Assembly (NCBI GenBank): GCA_965216205.1
Contig: OZ244139.1
Span: forward strand, 6,076,001-6,140,000
DNA length: 64,000 nucleotides
Origin: CADEDH01 sp965216205
GTDB lineage: Bacteria; Actinomycetota; Acidimicrobiia; Acidimicrobiales; SZUA-35
Direction of reading: 5' to 3'
Every line of letters starts with the position of its first letter. Positions within the stretch are counted from its first letter, which is position 1. Of the stretch, positions 41,566 to 50,002 are shown piece after piece. A model generated the notes under the pieces. That model was not told where the DNA came from. It made no database searches and worked only from the letters and a program-made list of their open reading frames with translations. The position numbers and the translations under genes were made by a program.

Positions 41566-42725
41566 GATGCCGTCCCGTTGGATGCGCCGTGGCGGGGCAG
41601 CACCGCCTCCACCGTCCACCCACCGTCCGGGTCGGGGCCCGCCCGCAGCGTCCCGCCGTGGATGGCCACCCGTTCCTCCATCCCGACCAGCCCATAGCCG
41701 GGGGCACCAGCTGCGCCGAAGGTGGCTGGCGCGCCGTCGTCGCTCACGGTCAGCACCACCCGGTCGTCGTCGGCTGCGACGTTGACGTCGATGACCGACG
41801 CCTGCCGGGCGTGGCGCACCGCGTTCGTGACCGACTCCTGCGCCAACCGGTACAGCGCTGCCTCGACCGACGGTCGGAGCGGACCGACCTCGCTCGACAC
41901 CGACACCGCCACGTGCGGCCCCTCGCCGACGGTCGTCGCCAGCCGGCTGAGATCGGCCAGGCCCTGCTGCGGAGCCAGCGCCGCCGTTGCGTCGTCGCGC
42001 AGCGAGCCGATCATCGTCCGCATCTCGGCCAACGTCCTCGCTGCCTCCTCCTCGATCACCGCCAGCACCTCGTCGGCCACGTCCGGCCGGTCGACCGCGG
42101 CCGCTCGACCCGCCTGGGCCTGGATGACGATCGCCGACACGTGGTGGGCGACGGTGTCGTGGAGCTCCCGGGCCAACTGCTCCCGCTCCTTCGACCGCAC
42201 CTGCTCCAGCTCGCGCTCGCGTGAGCTGACCCAGAACCGGACGGTCGCCCCCAGCTCCACGGGGAGGAGGAACACGATCAGCCCGCCGACGGTGTCGGAC
42301 AGGACGAAGGGCGAGGTGGCCACGTCGACCGTGAAGAGGACGAGCATGGTGCCCAGCCCGATGGCCGCCTCCCGGCCCGACGCCCACCGGAACAGCGCGT
42401 AGGGGTAGAGCAGCACCACCGCGGAGGTGAAGAGGCCGACGTCGGCCACGCCGAACGCGGCGCCCACCACCGTGACCGCGAGCACCATCACCAGGATCGC
42501 CATCGTCGTGGCGAACGGCCTGACCCGCCGCAGCGGCAGCAGCCCGATGATCGGCGCCGTCATGGCTACGGCTGCGAGCGGCCACGCCAGATCGGAGCGG
42601 AGCACCGTCTCGCCCACCGCGACCACGGTCAGCACGGCCATGAGGAGCCAGTCCCGTCGCAGGGGACCGGGCGGATCCGGCATTCGGGGCTCGAACCAGA
42701 ACGAGCGGATGCTCAATCTCTCCAT
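41562..42725 (-). CDS. NarL-type sensor histidine kinase (HisKA_3)
   Basis: A 387-residue membrane kinase. Residues 1-165 contain five or six hydrophobic segments without a large external domain, as in intramembrane-sensing kinases. The phospho-acceptor is His189 in RELHDTVAHHVSAIV. The ATPase domain includes LAQESVTNAVRHARQ and TVSDDGAPATFG, ending GYGLVGMEERVAIHGG. ATG 42725 follows AGGTGA by about 5 bases. It is divergent from the MMPL gene and coupled to its response regulator. Confidence 0.92.
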   Translation of the reverse strand: MERLSIRSFWFEPRMPDPPGPLRRDWLLMAVLTVVAVGETVLRSDLAWPLAAVAMTAPIIGLLPLRRVRPFATTMAILVMVLAVTVVGAAFGVADVGLFTSAVVLLYPYALFRWASGREAAIGLGTMLVLFTVDVATSPFVLSDTVGGLIVFLLPVELGATVRFWVSSRERELEQVRSKEREQLARELHDTVAHHVSAIVIQAQAGRAAAVDRPDVADEVLAVIEEEAARTLAEMRTMIGSLRDDATAALAPQQGLADLSRLATTVGEGPHVAVSVSSEVGPLRPSVEAALYRLAQESVTNAVRHARQASVIDVNVAADDDRVVLTVSDDGAPATFGAAGAPGYGLVGMEERVAIHGGTLRAGPDPDGGWTVEAVLPRHGASNGTAS

Positions 42726-42913
42726 GGGGTCACCTGCCACCAGCGTACGGACCGCGCTCGTGGCCGTCATCAGCCAAAAGAACGAGGCCCCGACCGTCCC
42801 TCCGGCCGGGTGATCTCTGGCCGAACCACCGATGCCGGGCGCACCATGCCCGATCGACGATGGCACGCAGTCATCGCGAGGCGTGGCGGCGCCACTTCTG
42901 TCGCCGGACCCCG

Positions 42914-42931
42914 CTGGGGCTTGCACCCCAG
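42914..42931. promoter_or_regulatory. Small hairpin in the leader of the MMPL gene
   Basis: CTGGGG at 42914-42919 pairs with CCCCAG at 42926-42931 around CTTGCA. It ends 8 bases before the AGGAGG ribosome-binding site of the MMPL gene, within the 227-base divergent control region. A leader hairpin is plausible but the stem is short. Confidence 0.3.
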
Positions 42932-42952
42932 ACAAGCCAGGAGGAAGCCATC

Positions 42953-45478
42953 ATGAACCACTCATCGACATCGACTGCATTCCCCACCGCTCCTCGACCG
43001 ACGGCGCCCTCGGCCGACCGGGCCCGAGGGCGGTCCCCGAGTCCCCCATCGGCCCGGTCGCTCTCCCGATGGCTGGAGCGCCTGGGTCGGTGGGCGGCCA
43101 GCCACCCATGGCGCGTCCTCGGCGCCTGGCTGGCTGTCGCCATCGTCGTCATCGGCGCGTCGTCGACCGTGGGTCGGGAGCTGGAGGACAGCTTCGGCGC
43201 CCCGGGCCTCGATTCACAGCAGGCGGTCGAGCTCCTTTCGGCCGCCGGGTTCGAGGCCTCCGGGGTCACCGCCCAGGTCGTCGCCACCCCGACCGACGAG
43301 ACCGCCACGTTCTTCGACTCACCGGTGGCGACGGCGGAGCTGGCGGCGCTGGAGTCGACGCTGGCCCGACTGCCGAAGGTGGTGTCGACCTCCGAGCCGG
43401 CAACGGCCCTCGCCCAGGGTCGGGACGTGGCGGTGGCGACCGGCACGGTCTCACCCGACGGTCGGGTAGCCCTGATCCGGATCCAGTATCCGATGCTGGA
43501 GGAGCTGACCGCAGACGACCTGAAGCAGCTCGACGACATCGTCGCCGACGCCCGAGCTCTCGGCGACGCCCGAGCCGGCGCGGCGACCGACTCCGTCACC
43601 GACACGGCGACGCAACCGGAGGCGGGCGATGGCGTCGACCCGAACGGCGGCGCGCTGAGGGTGGAGGCCGGTGGCGAGCTCTACGACCTGTTCGACACCG
43701 AGACGCCCCTCTCGGAGCTGATCGGGGTCGGGGCGGCGGTGGTGATCCTGCTCGTGGCCTTCGGCTCGATCGTGGCGATGGGCTTGCCGATCGGCATCGC
43801 CCTGTTCGGGCTGGGCCTCGGTGTCTCGTCGTTCACCCTCGTGAACCACCTCGTCGAGATCCCGAGCTGGACCCCGATCCTGGCGGCAATGGTCGGCCTC
43901 GGTGTTGGGATCGACTACGCCCTGTTCCTGGTGGTCCGTCACCGCGAGCACCTGGCGGCCGGCCTCAGCGTGCCCGACGCCGCCGGCCGAGCGGTCGCAA
44001 CGGCCGGCCAGGCCGTCATCTTCGCCGGCGGCACCGTGGTGGTCGCCATTCTCGGCCTGGCTGTGGCCGGCATCCCGTTCGTGACGGCGGCGGGGATCGG
44101 CACGTCGATCGTCGTCGGGATCATGGTCGTGGCGGCTGTCACCCTGCTCCCGGCGTTCCTCGGCCTGGCCGGCGCCCGGGTCAACAGCCGCAAGCATCGT
44201 CGGTCGGCTGCACGGTCCATGGGCTCGGCCGACGCTGACGCTGGCGGTACCGTCGGCCGGGTCGGGCCCCGATCGAGCGGCGCCGCGGTCTCACCGCGAT
44301 GGGAGCGGTGGGGCGCCCACGTGGCCCGCCATGCCGTGCTCTACACCGTGGGCGTGACCGCCCTCCTCGTGGCGGCCGCCGCTCCGGTGCTCGCCCTGCG
44401 CCTCGGCTATCCCGACCAGGGAACCAACCCCGAGTCGCGAACCGAGCGTCGGGCCTACGACCTGGTGGCCGACGGCTTCGGTCCGGGGATCAACGGGCCG
44501 CTGATGGTCGCCGTCGACACGGCCGGTGATGCGACGCTGATCGACACCGTCGCCGTCGCCGTCGCCGCCGACCCCGGGATCGCTGCGGTGGCACCGCCCG
44601 AGCTCGACGAGGCCAGCGGGGTGGCGATGCTGGTGGCGTTCCCCGCCAGCGCACCACAGGACGAGCTGACCACCGAGACGGTGCACCGGCTCCGGAACGA
44701 GGTGTTCCCGCCGATCCTCGATGACGGGCCGGGCCGGGCCCATGTCGGCGGACCGACGGCGGCCTGGGCCGACCTCGGCGACCGGGTGTCGGATCGGATG
44801 CCGTACTTCTTCGCCGCCGTGCTGGCCGTGTCGATGGCGCTGCTCATGCTCGTGTTCCGCTCGGTACTGGTGCCGATCAAGGCCGCACTGCTCAACCTGC
44901 TCAGCATCGGCGCCTCCTACGGCGTGCTGGTGATGGTGTTCCAGTGGGGCTGGGGCAAGGAGCTGATCGGGCTCGAGGCCACCGTCCCGATCGTGTCGTT
45001 CATCCCCATGTTCATGTTCGCCATCCTGTTCGGCCTGTCCATGGACTACGAGGTGTTCCTCCTCTCCCGGGTGCGGGAGGAGTACCAGGCGACGGGTGAC
45101 AACGATGCCGCCGTGGTCCGGGGCCTCGCCTCCACCGCCCGGGTGATCACCTCCGCCGCCCTGATCATGATCTCGGTGTTCGCCGGGTTCGTGATCACCG
45201 ATGACCCGCTCGGCAAGATGTTCGGCCTCGGGTTGGCGGTAGCGATCCTGGTCGACGCGAGCATCGTCAGAATGGTGCTCGTGCCGGCCACGATGAAGCT
45301 GATGGGCGACGCCAACTGGTGGCTCCCCGGCTGGCTCGACCGGATCCTCCCCGCCATCGACCTGGAGGGAGATGCACCGGTCACTCCCACCACCGGGGCC
45401 TCGCTCGCCGATGCCGGCGTCGGCCGAAGCGTCGATACCGGCGCTCAGGACGACCGCTACGCCGGCGTCGGTCGGTAG
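42953..45478 (+). CDS. MMPL/RND-family membrane transporter
   Basis: An 841-residue exporter. A Ser/Pro-rich cytoplasmic start leads to a first helix (VLGAWLAVAIVVIG), an external domain, and a five-helix bundle including MVGLGVGIDYALFLVVRHRE, with the Asp-Tyr pair that carries protons. The second half repeats this: a second external domain and the helices ending in ILFGLSMDYEVFLLSRVREE. Proteins of this group export lipids or drugs. AGGAGG stands 8 bases before ATG 42953. It is divergent from a NarL-type two-component system, and a strong hairpin follows the stop. Confidence 0.92.
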   Translation: MNHSSTSTAFPTAPRPTAPSADRARGRSPSPPSARSLSRWLERLGRWAASHPWRVLGAWLAVAIVVIGASSTVGRELEDSFGAPGLDSQQAVELLSAAGFEASGVTAQVVATPTDETATFFDSPVATAELAALESTLARLPKVVSTSEPATALAQGRDVAVATGTVSPDGRVALIRIQYPMLEELTADDLKQLDDIVADARALGDARAGAATDSVTDTATQPEAGDGVDPNGGALRVEAGGELYDLFDTETPLSELIGVGAAVVILLVAFGSIVAMGLPIGIALFGLGLGVSSFTLVNHLVEIPSWTPILAAMVGLGVGIDYALFLVVRHREHLAAGLSVPDAAGRAVATAGQAVIFAGGTVVVAILGLAVAGIPFVTAAGIGTSIVVGIMVVAAVTLLPAFLGLAGARVNSRKHRRSAARSMGSADADAGGTVGRVGPRSSGAAVSPRWERWGAHVARHAVLYTVGVTALLVAAAAPVLALRLGYPDQGTNPESRTERRAYDLVADGFGPGINGPLMVAVDTAGDATLIDTVAVAVAADPGIAAVAPPELDEASGVAMLVAFPASAPQDELTTETVHRLRNEVFPPILDDGPGRAHVGGPTAAWADLGDRVSDRMPYFFAAVLAVSMALLMLVFRSVLVPIKAALLNLLSIGASYGVLVMVFQWGWGKELIGLEATVPIVSFIPMFMFAILFGLSMDYEVFLLSRVREEYQATGDNDAAVVRGLASTARVITSAALIMISVFAGFVITDDPLGKMFGLGLAVAILVDASIVRMVLVPATMKLMGDANWWLPGWLDRILPAIDLEGDAPVTPTTGASLADAGVGRSVDTGAQDDRYAGVGR

Positions 45479-45508
45479 GCGAGGGTTCCCGTCACCTCAC
45501 ACACCCCC

Positions 45509-45546
45509 CGGTTGGGCGGTCGGGCTCTGCCCCGACCGCCCAACCG
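45509..45546. terminator. Perfect 16-bp hairpin after the MMPL gene
   Basis: CGGTTGGGCGGTCGGG at 45509-45524 pairs perfectly with 45531-45546 around the loop CTCTGC. It starts 30 bases past the MMPL stop codon and precedes repeat cluster B. This is the strongest simple terminator-like structure in the window, although no U-run follows. Confidence 0.75.
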
Positions 45547-45595
45547 CGTCAACGCTCCCGCCGGCGGGATCGGTCGGCGAGGGTCGGTCCGCCGT

Positions 45596-46183
45596 TGGCA
45601 GCGTTTTGCACCGGGGGCGAGCGTGGGATCTGCCAGTGGCGACGGCGGCCTCCCGCTGGCAGCGGTTTGCACTGGGGGTGGGCGTGGGCGCTGCCAGGGC
45701 CGGGCGGGAGCCAGCTCGCTTTGGCAGCGTTCTGCACCGGGAGTGCGCGCTGGATCTGCCAGAGCGGGGTGACGTGGTTCGCTGGCAGCGGCTTGCACGG
45801 GGGTTGCGCGTGGGATCTGCCCATGGTGTCGGCGCCCTGTTTGGCAGCGGTTTGCACCGGGGTTGCGCGTGGGATCTGCCCATGGTGTCGGCGCCCTGTT
45901 TGGCAGCGGTTTGCACCGGGGTTGCGCGTGGGATCTGCCAGAGCGGGGCGGCGGTGTTATCTGGCAGCGTCTTGTACCGGGCTGGGCGTGGGCGCTGCCA
46001 GGGCCGGGCGGGAGTGTTGTCTGGCAGCGTTTCGCACGGGGGGTGCGCGTGGGATCTGCCAGTGGCGACGGCAGCCTCCCGCTGGCAGCGTCTTGCACCG
46101 GGGGTGCGCGCTGGATCTGCCAGAGCGGGGCGACATGGTTCGCTGGCAGCGGTTTGCACGGAGGGCGCGCGTTGGATCTGCCA
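45596..46183. repeat. Repeat cluster B: ten TGGCAG...CTGCCA units at about 60-bp period
   Basis: Ten units of 39-41 bases start at 45596, 45657, 45722, 45783, 45842, 45901, 45962, 46022, 46083 and 46144. Each begins TGGCAGCG, has a TTTTGCAC-like core and a GTGCGCG/GTGGGCG segment, and ends CTGCCA (or CTGCCCA in two). The 18-25-base intervals are not unique: several recur in near-identical form (45636-45656 with 46062-46082; 45762-45782 with 46123-46143; 45824-45841 with 45883-45900), so the array grew by duplicating blocks. It fills most of the space between the convergent MMPL and VOC genes. Confidence 0.88.
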
Positions 46184-46216
46184 GAGTGGGCGGCGCCGGG
46201 GGTGGAAGGGGAGGGG

Positions 46217-46618
46217 TCAGTCGCGATCGTGGTGGCAGACGGCTTCGAGGAGGAAGCCGAACGGGTCGTGCCAGAAGCAGGCGTAGTACGGCGGCGGGTA
46301 CTGCGGGAACTCCTGTGGCTCGTGGACGATGTCGCTGCCCAACCCCGCCACCAGCGAGCGGATCTCCGCCACCGCCGACCGGGTCGCCACCATGAACGCC
46401 AGGTGCTGCAGCCCGATGCGGTCGTGGGAGTACCCGCCGGCGGTGTCGACGGCCTGGTAGAGGAACAGGAAGGTGCCCGGTTTCCCACCGGCCGGCCGGT
46501 AGGCGATCGTGTCGTCGGTGTCGAGGAACACGTCGAACCCGAGTGGCGGCATGATCGCGCCGTAGTAGTCCTTGGCGGTGGCGATGTCGGCGACGTTGAT
46601 CCCGAGGTGTCCGAGCAC
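46217..46618 (-). CDS. VOC-superfamily (glyoxalase-like) protein
   Basis: A 133-residue protein that opens LGHLGINVADIATAKDYYG, has LQHLAFMVATRSAVAEI in the second module, and ends ACFWHDPFGFLLEAVCHH with the metal-binding Glu. The start is GTG 46618 with TAGCGT at 46630-46625 (-12 to -7) and no Shine-Dalgarno sequence, so it is probably leaderless. The closely spaced acyl-CoA dehydrogenase gene is divergent. The substrate is unknown. Confidence 0.85.
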   Translation of the reverse strand: MLGHLGINVADIATAKDYYGAIMPPLGFDVFLDTDDTIAYRPAGGKPGTFLFLYQAVDTAGGYSHDRIGLQHLAFMVATRSAVAEIRSLVAGLGSDIVHEPQEFPQYPPPYYACFWHDPFGFLLEAVCHHDRD

Positions 46619-46683
46619 AGCGTCACGCTACTCGGCCAGGCCCAACCGGTCTGGGCCGCAACCCGCACCGGCTCCTACGATCG

Positions 46684-47943
46684 ATGCCCATGAGCTCCAC
46701 CGGTTCGACATCCACGACCCCGGCAGCAGCCGATACCGATCGAGTCCGGGCCGAGGTCCGCGACTGGCTCGCCGACAACTGGGATCCGGCGCTCGACCGC
46801 AGCACCTGGCTCCACCGGGTGGCGGAATCGGGGTGGGCGGCGCCGTCGTGGCCGGTCGAGTGGCACGGGCGGGGCCTCGAGCCCGAGCTCACCAACGTGG
46901 TGTTGGCCGAATTCAGGGCCGTCGGGGCCGACGGCACTGCCCAGGACAAGAACAACCTGTGGGCCAACACGGTCCTCGGCTTCGGGAGCGACGAGCTCAA
47001 GCGCCGGTTCCTCGGCCCCCTCCTGGTGGGTGAGGTGAACATGTGCCTCCTCTACAGCGAGCCGGGGGCCGGATCCGACCTCGCCGCCATCCAGACCCGG
47101 GCTGAGCGGGACGGCGACGAGTGGGTGATCAACGGCCAGAAGGTCTGGACCTCCAGCGGCCGCCAGGCCGACTACGCCCTCCTCATCACCCGCACCGACT
47201 GGGACGTGCCCAAGCACCGCGGCATCACCTTCTTCTGGTTCCCGATGAAGCAGCCGGGGGTGGAGGTGCGCCCGCTCCGCCAGGCCACCGGCGACGCCCG
47301 CTTCAACGAGGTGTTCCTCACCGACGCCCGGGTGCCGAACGCCAACGTCCTCGGCGAGCAGAACAACGGGTGGATGGTGCTCCAGAGCGCCCTCGCCTAC
47401 GAGCGGGCGGTGATGGGCGAGAACCAGCGCCGCCGGCGGGACCAGTCGGCGGATCAGGCGGTCCGCTCCGCCGACGACGAGGCCCCAGCCCCCATCCCCG
47501 ACCTCTCGCTCGTTGCGCTCGCCCGCGACGTCGGCAAGGCCGACGACCACGTGCTGCGTCAGCGTCTCGCCCACCTCCACGCCCTCGTGCAGGTCAACGA
47601 GTGGAACAACCGTCGGGCGAAGGCCGAGCTGGCCCAGGGCACGACATCGTCGGTGGTGTCGCTGGGGAAGCTGGCGATGAGCCGCATCCTCCACACCGCC
47701 GGCAGCCTCCAGACCGAGCTGCTCGGGGCCGAGGGCATGATCGGCGGCACCGACTCGCCCCGCTCGGCCGACGCCACCTACGCCCTCCTCAACGCGTTCT
47801 TCACCTCGATCGGCGGCGGGACCGACCAGATCCAGCGCAACATCATCGGCGAGCGCATCCTCGGGCTCCCGAAGGAGCCGGAGCTCGACAAGCACGTGCC
47901 GTTCCGCGAGGTCCGCAAGGCATCGGTGACCAGCGGGGAGTAG
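46684..47943 (+). CDS. Acyl-CoA dehydrogenase
   Basis: A 419-residue flavoenzyme of the ACAD family. It has WPVEWHGRGLEPELTNVVLAE, the FAD/substrate segment LLYSEPGAGSDLAAIQTRA, VINGQKVWTSSG, and the C-terminal SIGGGTDQIQRNIIGERILGL. It likely oxidises an unusual or branched acyl-CoA, as is common for actinobacterial paralogues. ATGs at 46684 and 46690 are both possible; TACGAT at 46676-46681 stands at -14 to -9 of the second, favouring a leaderless start there. Confidence 0.92.
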   Translation: MPMSSTGSTSTTPAAADTDRVRAEVRDWLADNWDPALDRSTWLHRVAESGWAAPSWPVEWHGRGLEPELTNVVLAEFRAVGADGTAQDKNNLWANTVLGFGSDELKRRFLGPLLVGEVNMCLLYSEPGAGSDLAAIQTRAERDGDEWVINGQKVWTSSGRQADYALLITRTDWDVPKHRGITFFWFPMKQPGVEVRPLRQATGDARFNEVFLTDARVPNANVLGEQNNGWMVLQSALAYERAVMGENQRRRRDQSADQAVRSADDEAPAPIPDLSLVALARDVGKADDHVLRQRLAHLHALVQVNEWNNRRAKAELAQGTTSSVVSLGKLAMSRILHTAGSLQTELLGAEGMIGGTDSPRSADATYALLNAFFTSIGGGTDQIQRNIIGERILGLPKEPELDKHVPFREVRKASVTSGE

Positions 47944-48059
47944 CTCCGGACTGGCCCAGGGCGAGATCCAACAAACCTTCAGAAGATCTCCAAGGCTCGA
48001 ATCCGGATCCGGGTGATGGTGGGAGCACGAACCCCACCCGAACCGGAAGGAACCGAACC

Positions 48060-48623
48060 ATGACCGTCACCGAGCCCTCCATCGAAGAGTTCAACGGCGT
48101 TCCCGTCGCCAAGCTGCGGGGCACGATCGCCAAGCTCACCGACGACGCCGCACTCGCCCAGTTCCGCTTCAGCGCCCGCAACCACTGGGTCGAGGGGACC
48201 GCCTCCACCTCCACGATCCACGAGTGGTACGGGGCCGGTGGCGACCAGGTCCACACCCAGGAGTTCACCGCCACCAGCGACCACCCCACGCTCGGTCACG
48301 GGTACGGGCCGACCCCCCACGAGTACGTGCTCCACGGCCTGGCGAGCTGCATCGTGGCCGGCGTGGCCACCACGGCCGCCAACCGGGGGATCGAGCTGAC
48401 CTCCATCGACGCCACCGTCACCGGCTCGATGGACGTCCAGGGCATCCTCGGGATCGACCCCGACGTCCGCAACGGCTTCCAGCACGTGGAGATGGAGGTG
48501 GACGTGCAGGGCAACGCCTCACGCAGCGACCTCGACGCCCTCATCTCGGCCTCGGTGAAGCGCAGCGCCGTGTTCGACATCCTGACCGCACCGACGTCGG
48601 TGACCGTTCGCCCCAAGGACTGA
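48060..48623 (+). CDS. OsmC-like protein
   Basis: A 187-residue OsmC/Ohr-fold protein. The first conserved cysteine is present in LHGLASCIVAGVATTAANRG (Cys97), after the family sequence TLGHGYGPTPHEYVL. The second cysteine position of true peroxidases reads KRSAVFDILT, with Ser and no Cys, so a standard two-cysteine thiol peroxidase cycle seems unlikely. GGAAGGA lies 8 bases before ATG 48060. A hairpin terminator lies downstream. Confidence 0.88.
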   Translation: MTVTEPSIEEFNGVPVAKLRGTIAKLTDDAALAQFRFSARNHWVEGTASTSTIHEWYGAGGDQVHTQEFTATSDHPTLGHGYGPTPHEYVLHGLASCIVAGVATTAANRGIELTSIDATVTGSMDVQGILGIDPDVRNGFQHVEMEVDVQGNASRSDLDALISASVKRSAVFDILTAPTSVTVRPKD

Positions 48624-48731
48624 CCGCCGCAGTCGACCGCCGCAGTGGACAGCCGCAGTGCAACGCCGCAGGCGCTGCTCCGCTCCTCGGGCCACCACGA
48701 CGCCACCGTCGAGAATCACCCACCGGTGAGA

Positions 48732-48766
48732 TGAGAGGCCCCGACCACACGGTTCGGGGCCTCTCA
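48732..48766. terminator. 13-bp bidirectional terminator hairpin
   Basis: TGAGAGGCCCCGA at 48732-48744 pairs perfectly with 48754-48766 across a 9-base loop. It lies between the convergent OsmC-like and ABC permease genes, and its right arm contains the permease stop codon. A short direct-repeat run (CCGCAGT, 48626-48665) precedes it. Confidence 0.7.
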
Positions 48767-50002
48767 GCGGACGGGCTCGGACCGGAACGCCTCGATCCAG
48801 CCGAGGCGGCGGTCGGTGTGGATCACGCTGCGGGTGTAGATCCGCGACCCCACCCGCAGCACGGCGACCAGTGAGGTGAGGGCGATGACGAGAGCGAGGG
48901 CGTGCTCCCACATCGGGAGGTCACCGCTGAGGAAGCGCGACGGCATCGCGAACGGGGAGACGATCGGGAGCAGCGAGAGGAGTCTGGCGGCCGACGTATC
49001 CGGGTTGGCGACGATGTAGAAGCTGGCCAGATAGCCGCCGATGAGGATCAGGAAGATCGGCATCATGACGGATTGCGCGTCCTCCTGGCTCGGTGCCAAC
49101 GACGCTCCGGCCGCAATGAGGACGCCGAACAGGGCGAAGCCGACCAGGAACCAGATCAGGGCCACGAGGAGCAACGACGGGGGGATCACCGGGAAGTCGC
49201 CGAGGTCGGCCGCGTTGACGGCGACGATGGCGGTGCCGATCAGGATGATGATCTGGATCAGGCCGACGAGACCGTTGGCGGCCAGCTTTCCGATCAGCAG
49301 CGACCTGCTCGGCATCGACGACAACAACAACTCCACGATGTTGCTGCCCTTCTCCTCGGTGATCGACATCAGCAGCATGCCCCCCATGAGCTGGATGGTC
49401 ATGAACAGCATGACCACGAGGACGGCGCCGACCGCCTGCTTCGCTCCCGACTCGGGATCCGGTTCCAGCTCGGTCAGCGGAAGCTCCCCGGACACGGCGA
49501 GGACGTCGTCGCGGAGGGTCGGATCGAGGTCGCCACGGGCGCCCAGTTCGCCGAGCCGGGCGTTCTGCCAGAGGAGGGAGAGGAAGCTCGGCAGGGTGCC
49601 GTCCTTGGTCTTGACGATGAGCTCGGCGCCATCCGGTGCCGCCCCATCGACCACGCCGACCCGCACCTCGCCCGAGAGGATGGCATCCTCCAGGTCGGGC
49701 CGGGAGGCGAAAGCCTCCACCTGGACGGCACCGAAGCCCGCATCCTCGGCCAGTTCCGGGATCGCGTCGACGAGGCCCTCGGGCTGGTCCCCGACCACGC
49801 CGACCACGTCGGTGTCGCCTTCGGTGGCCTTGACGAACAGCGTGCCGCCGATGACGAAGACGACGGCGAAGGCCGTCGCGGCCAGGAACATGCCGGATCT
49901 GAGCCTGGTGAAGAACTCGCGGCGGAACACCAGCGCGGCGTTGCCGAGCACCGACGATCCGGATCCCTGCTCGGGGGAAGTGGACGCTGCACGGTCGGTC
50001 AT
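48764..50002 (-). CDS. ABC-2 type transporter permease (NatB-like)
   Basis: A 412-residue membrane subunit. One N-terminal helix (MFLAATAFAVVFVIGGTLFV) is followed by a large external domain and then five or six C-terminal helices (AVLVVMLFMTIQLMGGMLLM, the SLLLVALIWFLVGFALFGV stretch, GGYLASFYIVA). The segment SITEEKGSNIVELLLSSMP is typical of NatB/YhaP permeases. ATG 50002 overlaps the ATPase stop as ATGA. Export of sodium, peptides or drugs is possible for the family. Confidence 0.88.
   Translation of the reverse strand: MTDRAASTSPEQGSGSSVLGNAALVFRREFFTRLRSGMFLAATAFAVVFVIGGTLFVKATEGDTDVVGVVGDQPEGLVDAIPELAEDAGFGAVQVEAFASRPDLEDAILSGEVRVGVVDGAAPDGAELIVKTKDGTLPSFLSLLWQNARLGELGARGDLDPTLRDDVLAVSGELPLTELEPDPESGAKQAVGAVLVVMLFMTIQLMGGMLLMSITEEKGSNIVELLLSSMPSRSLLIGKLAANGLVGLIQIIILIGTAIVAVNAADLGDFPVIPPSLLLVALIWFLVGFALFGVLIAAGASLAPSQEDAQSVMMPIFLILIGGYLASFYIVANPDTSAARLLSLLPIVSPFAMPSRFLSGDLPMWEHALALVIALTSLVAVLRVGSRIYTRSVIHTDRRLGWIEAFRSEPVR

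Noticed and set aside
45596..46183. CRISPR array
   Set aside because: Repeats are imperfect, intervals are only 18-25 bases and several intervals recur almost identically; no cas gene is nearby.
45596..46183. Integron attC-like sites
   Set aside because: The length (about 60 bases) and imperfect symmetry are suggestive, but no GTTRRRY/RYYYAAC core sites and no integrase are present.
45457..46668. Long open frames across repeat cluster B on both strands
   Set aside because: They exist because the repeat period is close to a multiple of three and stops are rare in GC-rich DNA; their peptides are low-complexity and change frame between units.
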